DNA from: Euglena gracilis
Taxonomy: Eukaryota > Euglenida > Euglenophyceae > Euglenales
DNA: 64,000 nucleotides
Direction of reading: 5' to 3'
Assembly: GCA_039621445.1 (NCBI GenBank)
Contig: CP154956.1
Span: 40,450,553-40,514,552 of the forward strand
The position numbers and the translations under genes were made by a program. Shown here piece after piece: positions 60,701 through 64,000 of this stretch; the stretch's first letter is position 1, and each line of letters begins with the position of its first letter. The notes under the pieces are model-generated. The model made no database searches. It was given only the letters and a program-made list of their open reading frames with translations, and was not told where the DNA came from.

Positions 60701-62395
60701 TTTGCTTAAGGACCCCGGGGGGGGGGGGGGGCACTGGCTAGCCAATCGGCTAGACACTGGAAAAAATGGACTAGCTAGGACCCCCCCTCCCCCCGGGGGG
60801 GGGGAGGGGGAGGGTCCGGGGGTCCCCCGAACTGGAAAAAAAATTTTCCTCCGGCGCACAGCGCCGGAGGAAAAATGAGGTTTTTAATAGGTTTTGGGCT
60901 GATTTTGTTCCAAAAATTCCCAAAAATGGCCAAAAACGGGCATTTTTGGCCATTTTTGGGGGTCCCAAAAAAAAATTTCGGCTTCGCGCCCGTCACTGGA
61001 ATAAATTTTTCCACTAGCTAGTCCTGCTAGCAGACCCCCCCGGGGGGGGTCTGCTAGAAATCCCACTAGCCAAATTTGGACTAGCTGCAGTCCAGCCCCC
61101 CCCCCCCGGGGTACTGCAATCCCTTGAGCAAATGCCTGGTCCCGATGTTCACCGAATCTGTGCAAATGGCCACAAAATGGCCAAAAGTGGCCAAAAAATG
61201 GATAAAGGGGCAAAAAGCGGATAAGAGCAGTCAGAAGTGGCCTAAAATGGACACAAATGTGCAAGAACAGCCAGAAGCAGCCAAAAGTTGGTGTAAATAA
61301 AGCAAAAATGCATTCAAACAGCCAAAAGTGGTCTAAATTGCCAAATGCAGCCCAAAAATGGCTAAAAGTGGACAAAAGTGGTCCAGAATGGCCAAAAAAA
61401 ATGGCCAAAAGGGCCAAAAGCTGCTGATTTGCAGTAAACCAGACAAAAAAAGAATGTAAGTCAACTACAGATGGGGTACTGGTGGAAATTTGTGAAAATT
61501 GCACATTCGGAAATGATTCTCCTCACGCGGGCCATGAATCCAAGAAGAAAAATCTGTGCATGGAAAAAAAATCTCCGGTGGGATCCGGTGGGATCCGGTG
61601 GGAACCCACTAGTCAAATGGTCAAAAAATCCCTGGTGGGACCCAGTGGGATCCGGTGGGATCCGGTGGGATCCGGTTGGTTCCGGGTTTCTTGGCTGTCC
61701 TTGCCTGCTCGCCACCAAGCCTAGTTCCTGCAAAATGGGGGGAAAAACAGGTACCTGCCAAAGACAAAAAAAAACAGGTTGGTAACAAGTAAAGCACACC
61801 GCAACATAAATTTTGTCCTTTGAATTCCGCCAACCCTCCTCATCGGAGATGCAACACAAAAAAATGGGGTGATTGTATCGGGAAACCTCTTTCTTTTGCA
61901 ACCCGGGCAGCGATGGAGGTGGCAGCCAGGCGGCGCTGCTGCGTGACGAGGATGTTGACGCGTTTGCCGCGCAGGACGTGCGCATCCAAGATGTACTGAG
62001 GGACCTGCAGGATCGATCAGCAAGGAAAATGACACACATGGCCGTTTTCGGTTTGCAGTGGGTGAACTGAGTGCGAATTAGGTTCGTTCCAATTGTCTTG
62101 ATGGAAAGAATTGCTCAAAAAACGTGTGGCCAATGTAAAATTGTGTCATGGATGCCCAGGTTCATGAGGAGCTTGTGGTAGACAACCTGTCATTCAAGAA
62201 GAGTGCCTTTGCGCAACGCCTGGGACACCTGCGTGGACTTGCCGCAGCCACAGCTGCCGGCGATGATGGTCACCCGCCGCTCCTGGATGGCTTGCAGCAG
62301 GGCTTCCTTGTGCTGGTAGATGGGCAGCTGGGCCTGCTGTTGCCGCCGCTGCTCCAGCCGGGCGGAGCGGGCCCGGGCCTTCTCCTCCCACATCT
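47348..62395 (-). CDS. DExH (DEVH-box) RNA helicase, TDRD9/DHX-like
   Basis: Gene-level entry for about 18 exons. Motifs in order: LPIYQHKEALLQAI; Walker A GSCGCGKSTQVPQYIL (62395-61903); Ia LVTQQRRLAATSIAAR; VGFMIGGRTNYG..TKLKF; II IIMDEVHER; III VVIMSATIDCSHFAQYF; an insertion; PVINVTTVRPFRVMLCYLEN; IV TFLVFLPGSALIREF; V VILSTNIAESSITVPSVK; VI SSAEQRAGRAGRV; VYRWVTHQEY; then the winged-helix/HA2 region (PLDMLVLRVLQMQWGDPDVL; IGRVLAALKCDTLCGMLILY; SDLLAGLHAYRFWRRC). DFCLAKE between motifs V and VI and ILSTNIAESS are closest to TDRD9-type proteins. The family uses ATP to remodel RNA; TDRD9 itself acts in the animal piRNA pathway, but no such role is implied here. The start codon is not certain: ATG at 62393 may instead lie inside an exon with a CCTCAG acceptor. 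Confidence 0.95.
48348..48407 (-). CDS. Helicase exon: HA2 continued
   Basis: CCTCAG acceptor, GTATCT donor, 20 codons VMASIVTKGNPIMTSRTASK, the counterpart of the IAA.LS.K..F..P segment. Confidence 0.85.
48730..48897 (-). CDS. Helicase exon: HA2
   Basis: GCCCCAG acceptor, GTGTGA donor, 56 codons including IGRVLAALKCDTLCGMLILY and GSVFGVLEECL. Confidence 0.92.
49302..49494 (-). CDS. Helicase exon: winged-helix/ratchet start
   Basis: Encodes LRQQPLDMLVLRVLQMQWGD, PDVLLARTIDPPDRSNVAAS and YQLLRDVGAV before a GTGTGC donor. It matches the L.PL....L.....GDP...L..A..PP....V......L...GA pattern of DExH helicases. The upper acceptor is uncertain. Confidence 0.9.
49757..49827 (-). CDS. Helicase exon after motif VI
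   Basis: TTGCAG acceptor; encodes VYRWVTHQEYRRFPRNQPPP, the counterpart of the (G)YCYRL...F segment. The lower end is uncertain. Confidence 0.7.
50165..50580. repeat. Minisatellite with GCTCCAGT(A/G)GCCGCATCC-type units
   Basis: Degenerate array like that at 36760-37200. It is flanked by CCACTTTTGGC and CCAAAAATGG arrays. The ends of the surrounding element (perhaps 49875-51273, GGGGGGAATTGA / TCAATTCCCTCC) are unclear. Confidence 0.85.
51422..51565. mobile_element. Truncated CAGGGTTTTTT-family element
   Basis: Left terminus CAGGGTTTTTTTTAAAGACCGG followed by C/G blocks, as in the complete copies. The right terminus is missing; sequence passes into a long A-rich tract. Confidence 0.65.
51566..51767. 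repeat. Poly(A)-rich tract of about 200 bp
   Basis: Almost pure A with scattered T, C and G on the plus strand (poly-T on the coding strand), ending 84 bp from the motif VI exon's donor. On the minus strand it gives poly-Phe frames. Confidence 0.97.
51852..51992 (-). CDS. Helicase exon: motif VI
   Basis: CGAGCAG acceptor, GTGGGC donor, 47 codons. Contains CCPDFCLAKEVRW, LDDLWVSHSSAEQRAGRAGR and VCDGE. Motif VI QRAGRAGR is intact. Confidence 0.95.
52185..52238 (-). CDS. Helicase exon: motif V
   Basis: CTCCCAG acceptor, GTGGTC donor, 18 codons VILSTNIAESSITVPSVK. Joins in phase to RRK upstream. Confidence 0.95.
52815..52994 (-). CDS. Helicase exon: motif IV
   Basis: GCACAG acceptor, GTGTGG donor, 60 codons including ADPEHTFLVFLPGSALIREF, LHSTVPIEDQQRVM and PSDPGRRK, the first strand and helix of the second RecA domain. 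Confidence 0.94.
53508..53705. mobile_element. Foldback element with telomere-like core
   Basis: ACCCTCAGGGTG.ATTT....TTATT...GGAATGGG.TTAGGGT near 53535 is matched by its complement near 53630-53690. No direct target duplication seen. Confidence 0.6.
53810..54312. mobile_element. CAGGGTTTTTT-family element, 503 bp, exact 8-bp target duplication, with nested repeat
   Basis: Starts CAGGGGTTTTTTTTAAGACC and ends GACGGAAAAAAAACCCTG. Flanked by ATTTGTGT at 53802-53809 and 54313-54320. The dispersed repeat at 54012-54185 appears inserted in its interior. Confidence 0.9.
54012..54185. repeat. Dispersed repeat copy 2, containing an exon-like core
   Basis: Collinear with 41886-42085, here inside the 53810-54312 element. 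The exon-like core is at 54112-54158 (minus), encoding VEYVPGGRLVAGVVNK between AAAG and GTAAGT. Confidence 0.85.
54421..54540 (-). CDS. Helicase exon before motif IV
   Basis: TGTGCAG acceptor, GTGCTG donor, 40 codons: AVDVEPHRRMQILQPPQRPS, LPEERKRFFFAFFGFLHHTK. Confidence 0.82.
54846..55000. repeat. G-rich simple sequence
   Basis: GGGGTGGGTGA units followed by nearly pure G for about 80 bp. It could form quadruplexes on the plus strand. Intronic. Confidence 0.95.
55468..55595 (-). CDS. Helicase exon: PVINV...YLEN
   Basis: GCCCAG acceptor. Encodes EEEDADLMVTRRPDPVQDPA and PVINVTTVRPFRVMLCYLEN, the counterpart of the P.I.V.G...PV...YLED stretch that follows motif III in DExH proteins. The donor lies in a GTGTGTG run. 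Confidence 0.88.
55619..56137. mobile_element. Two partial copies of the CAGGGTTGTATGGGAA family
   Basis: Left termini in the same orientation at 55619 (CAGGGTTGTATGGGAATCTC) and 55856 (CAGGGTTGTATGGGAAGCTC). The second is followed by sequence matching 12540-12660 and a GGCGC hairpin at 55966-55984. No right terminus found. Confidence 0.6.
56138..56286 (-). CDS. Helicase insertion-domain exon
   Basis: CTGCAG acceptor; encodes VAEQRKAAVEEQAALPPEPS then RGLLRWKRWEGQREHGNEQR. The GTCCAA donor is weak and abuts a repeat-element fragment. Confidence 0.6.
56606..56735 (-). CDS. Helicase insertion-domain exon
   Basis: GCCTCAG acceptor, GTGTGC donor. Encodes PVPKALEEGLVPLGWSTTRY, VFESPLDQSAVVDVMVLLRE and LYES. 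Clear coding composition; no domain recognised. Confidence 0.78.
57032..57656 (-). CDS. Helicase exon interrupted by a transposable element
   Basis: The right part (57595-57656) encodes LSESERLLQRLIDLLEPALD; the left part (57032-57086) encodes PGDPASHVTAFEGAM before a GTCTGC donor. The 508-bp element at 57087-57594 and one copy of its 8-bp target lie exactly between them. Without these the frame is continuous. No GT-AG pair lies near the element ends; a conventional splice would have to remove extra coding bases (GTTGGA to TTCGAAG). This part of the protein is an insertion relative to most DExH helicases. Confidence 0.6.
57087..57594. mobile_element. MITE, 508 bp, exact 8-bp target duplication, inside a coding frame
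   Basis: Ends CATGGATTCACTTG and complement of CATAGCCTCACTC, with GTGACCC further in. Flanked by ATCCAGTG at 57079-57086 and 57595-57602. Same family as 59200-59565. Internal C/G blocks and GGCGG hairpin. Confidence 0.88.
58679..58881 (-). CDS. Helicase exon: motif III
   Basis: GAAGCAG acceptor. Encodes NQHLRVVIMSATIDCSHFAQ, YFAGSFPRCAQ, then VLEEWKADTEEGLM and LGCCDDCMA before a GTGAGG donor. An earlier GTCCCC donor after CAQ is an alternative end. Confidence 0.88.
58968..59001 (-). CDS. Helicase exon after DEVH box
   Basis: GGCAG acceptor; encodes TTEIDIVAAC and then, if the exon is longer, VKQILRWA. The GTGAAG donor that keeps phase with the next exon gives the lower boundary used here. 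The family usually has about six more residues before motif III. Confidence 0.65.
59200..59565. mobile_element. MITE, 366 bp, same family as 57087-57594
   Basis: Starts CATAGATTCACTGTGTG and ends TCACACAG.CTTAAATGAATGTATG. Flanks GTCCGGGT (59192-59199) and GTCCAGGT (59566-59573), seven of eight identical. Lies in the intron after the DEVH exon. Confidence 0.85.
59765..59850 (-). CDS. Helicase exon: DEVH box
   Basis: GCTGGAG acceptor, GTTTCC donor. Encodes TTGVLQQILLHQRTLKEYTH then IIMDEVHER, motif II of DExH helicases. Confidence 0.93.
60000..60056 (-). CDS. Helicase exon: VGxxIGGRTNYG
   Basis: GGCGAG acceptor, GTAACC donor, 19 codons VGFMIGGRTNYGPYTKLKF, the conserved stretch before motif Ic. 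A possible extra exon (IRDDKYLVAIGVDETDDPG, about 60352-60413) has good splice signals but a phase that does not fit. Confidence 0.88.
60099..60166. repeat. Minisatellite of GGTGGGATCCG units
   Basis: Six tandem 11-bp units. A second array of the same unit, in the same orientation, is at 61573-61685 in the same helicase intron. Confidence 0.9.
60695..61138. mobile_element. CAGGC...TGCTTA-family MITE, 444 bp
   Basis: TIRs CAGGCATTTGCTTAAGG / CCTTGAGCAAATGCCTG. Flanks GTCCCAAT (60687-60694) and GTCCCGAT (61139-61146), seven of eight identical. Contains CTAGCTAG blocks and a hairpin at 60842-60876 with a 13-bp stem around GGCGC. In the intron between helicase exons 2 and 3. Confidence 0.88.
61573..61685. 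repeat. Second minisatellite of GGTGGGATCCG units
   Basis: Seven or so 11-bp units in two blocks, same orientation as 60099-60166. Confidence 0.88.
61903..62004 (-). CDS. Helicase exon: motif Ia
   Basis: CTGCAG acceptor, GTTGCA donor, 34 codons: VPQYILDAHVLRGKRVNILV then TQQRRLAATSIAAR. Confidence 0.93.
62229..62395 (-). CDS. Helicase exon: Walker A
   Basis: Encodes MWEEKARARSARLEQRRQQQ, LPIYQHKEALLQAIQERR and IIAGSCGCGKSTQ, ending at a GTGTCC donor. The second glycine-cysteine of GSCGCGKST replaces the more usual TGSGKT. The methionine at 62393 is a possible start. Confidence 0.92.
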
Positions 62396-64000
62396 CTGAG
62401 GCAGCGGCAGGCCAAAGGACCGTCTGACGGCAACCGGGTCAAATTGCGGTCATCGCTCCGGATTTTTCTTCAAAAAAATTGACAGGCCCTGCCTTGAGCC
62501 GCCTTGCCACTGGAGACCTCCTTGGTCCCCTCCTGCCTGGGCCTTGGGGGGTGGGCCGTGAAAAATATTTCCCCCTGTGGGGTTCATTTGTCACGAAAAC
62601 AGAATGAGATTTGGACCACCATCCTGGGCAGGAACCAAAGAGTTGAAATAGCTGTGGCCAATCTATGGACTTTTTCATATTTGAAAATGAATCAACTACG
62701 TTTTGAATAATATTTTGATTAGGATTTGAGAACGTGCTGATTCTGGGGGGAAAGCATTTTTTATTGGACAAACAACATCCAAAAATGACAAAATTGACAA
62801 AAAATTTGTCTAGGGCAAGTATCTGGGCCAAATGTGGAGTTTTCTGCGTCGAAAAAAAATTGAAGAAATGGGGGGGACACAAAAAAATGAAGAAAACATG
62901 CAAAAATGCAACTTACACCAAGATCAAAAAAATGCAAAAAAAAATATGTGTTCCCCTCACCCCACCTTTCAGGCACAGAGACCCCTTGTTCCTAGCATGA
63001 CAAAAGGAATACAATTTGGCAAGACTAACTCACTCCCCCCCCCCGGGGGGGAGGGCCCAGTGGTTTAACCTGGGGGCGGGGGTCCCGCTTTTTTCACCAA
63101 CTCCAAATTTTGGTTTTTGCGCCGTGATTCGCCGTATTTCCGTTGATTTTGGGGGTAGGGTTAGGGTTAGGATTTGTATCAGGGTTAGGGTTAAGATTTA
63201 GGAAAAAATTTTTGGGCCGAAATGGGGTCGAAATCCACATAAAAAATTGTCTCTGAAGTTCGGCCCAAATTAGACCAATATCCGGCCCAGCTGCCAAGTT
63301 TCCCCTAACCCTAACCCCAATCCCTAACCCTAATCCTAACCCTATTCCTAAAAATAACCCCAAAATACCCCCGCTGGCGGGAAAAGTTTGCGTCGGTGGG
63401 GTGTGTTTCCCCAGAAAAAGCAAGGGGGGGGGGCCCAGTAGTTTCACCTGGGTGGCCGAAGTCCCCAGTACGTCCAACTGCTGGGACCCCCCCCCCGGGG
63501 GGGGGGGGGGGGCAGTGAGTTAGTCTTGCCTATAATTTATCAAAGAAAATCTCAAGCAATGGAGTTGAGGGAAGTCATTGCATGAAAACCTTATCTTGCC
63601 TTTTTTTGTATAACAGGGACATTAAACAGTGGGACACCAGAAAAATTTGTGGGCAGGGCTGTGTCAGTGAACACTCACATTCACCTTGGCTGGTAGCTCT
63701 ATGTAATGCCCCTGTTGTATTTTGTAACCCCAGAATACATGAAATCAGATTCTTGTGTATTTCGTTGTATTTTCGCAATCAAAATTGAAATCAGATTCCC
63801 GTGTTTTTTTTTGCTCTATTTTTTCATTTTTTTGCACCATGCTTTTGAGGATTTGTTTATTTATGTTGAGTTAAGTCCAGTCTGGTCATCAGAAAACACA
63901 AACGTCTTCCTAAACCCTCTGCAAGGCCCCAAGGCACAAGATCAGTATTTTGAATTGAATTAGAAATTATGCAAAAATAAATTAGGAAGCCAATCAAATA
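62396..64000. other. Region upstream of the helicase gene
   Basis: No further exon was recognised. A GC-rich piece at 62400-62560 may contain a 5' exon or leader. The rest is AT-rich apart from the element at 63018-63530. A promoter is expected here but no motif can be called. Confidence 0.4.
63018..63530. mobile_element. Inverted-repeat element, 513 bp, with telomere-like core
   Basis: TIRs GGCAAGACTAACTCACT / AGTGAGTTAGTCTTGCC (17 bp, perfect). Flanks TACAATTT (63010-63017) and TATAATTT (63531-63538), seven of eight identical. The middle holds GGGTTAGGGTTAGG (63159-63195) and the complementary CCTAACCC block (63303-63350), so the arms can pair. Confidence 0.88.

Noticed and set aside
63154-63350. 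Telomere at the right end of the window
   Set aside because: The TTAGGG-like blocks are short, in both orientations, and lie inside an inverted-repeat element with unique sequence beyond.

Overview
The window is nuclear DNA of an intron-rich microbial eukaryote, most likely an alga or other protist. The genes are broken into many short GC-rich exons, mostly with GT-AG introns. The introns are larger, poorer in G+C, and full of microsatellites, C/G homopolymer runs and small inverted-repeat elements. No bacterial, plasmid or viral gene is visible. The lineage cannot be fixed from sequence alone. Every recognisable gene lies on the minus strand, so the window reads right to left.

Layout from high to low coordinate. 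(1) 62395-47348: a DExH (DEVH) RNA helicase of the TDRD9/DHX type, with the helicase motifs and the HA2 region laid out in order over about 18 exons. (2) 43880-35358: a further chain of about 14 exons ending in a stop. It is acidic at its start, helical at its end and of unknown family; it is either the C-terminal half of the helicase or a separate gene. (3) 33553-28883: pyrroline-5-carboxylate reductase (proline synthesis), apparently complete in nine exons. (4) 25415-18926: a polytopic membrane protein with an ISD...PES pattern resembling Frag1/DRAM/Sfk1 proteins. (5) 18502-5234: scattered exons of one or more unidentified membrane proteins. (6) 2275-352: a DDX5/DBP2-like DEAD-box RNA helicase, running off the left edge of the window before its C-terminal domain.

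The most striking content is in the introns. I find 16 inverted-repeat elements (245-1787 bp) whose ends abut 8-bp direct repeats, ten exact and six with one mismatch. The termini mostly begin CAGG or CAAG, so they look like non-autonomous hAT-type DNA transposons. They fall into several terminal-repeat families yet share internal modules: C-run/G-run blocks, a GGCGC-GCGCC hairpin, GGCCATTTT arrays, 18-bp minisatellites and GGGTTAG stretches. They make up roughly a sixth of the window. No transposase was seen.

One element (57087-57594) sits inside an exon-like reading frame of the helicase gene, and removing it with one target copy restores that frame. In the DEAD-box gene two coding joins fall exactly at CAGGG...CCCTG ends. 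One of them has no usable GT-AG alternative. This raises the possibility that some introns here are transposon-derived (introners) with non-canonical boundaries.
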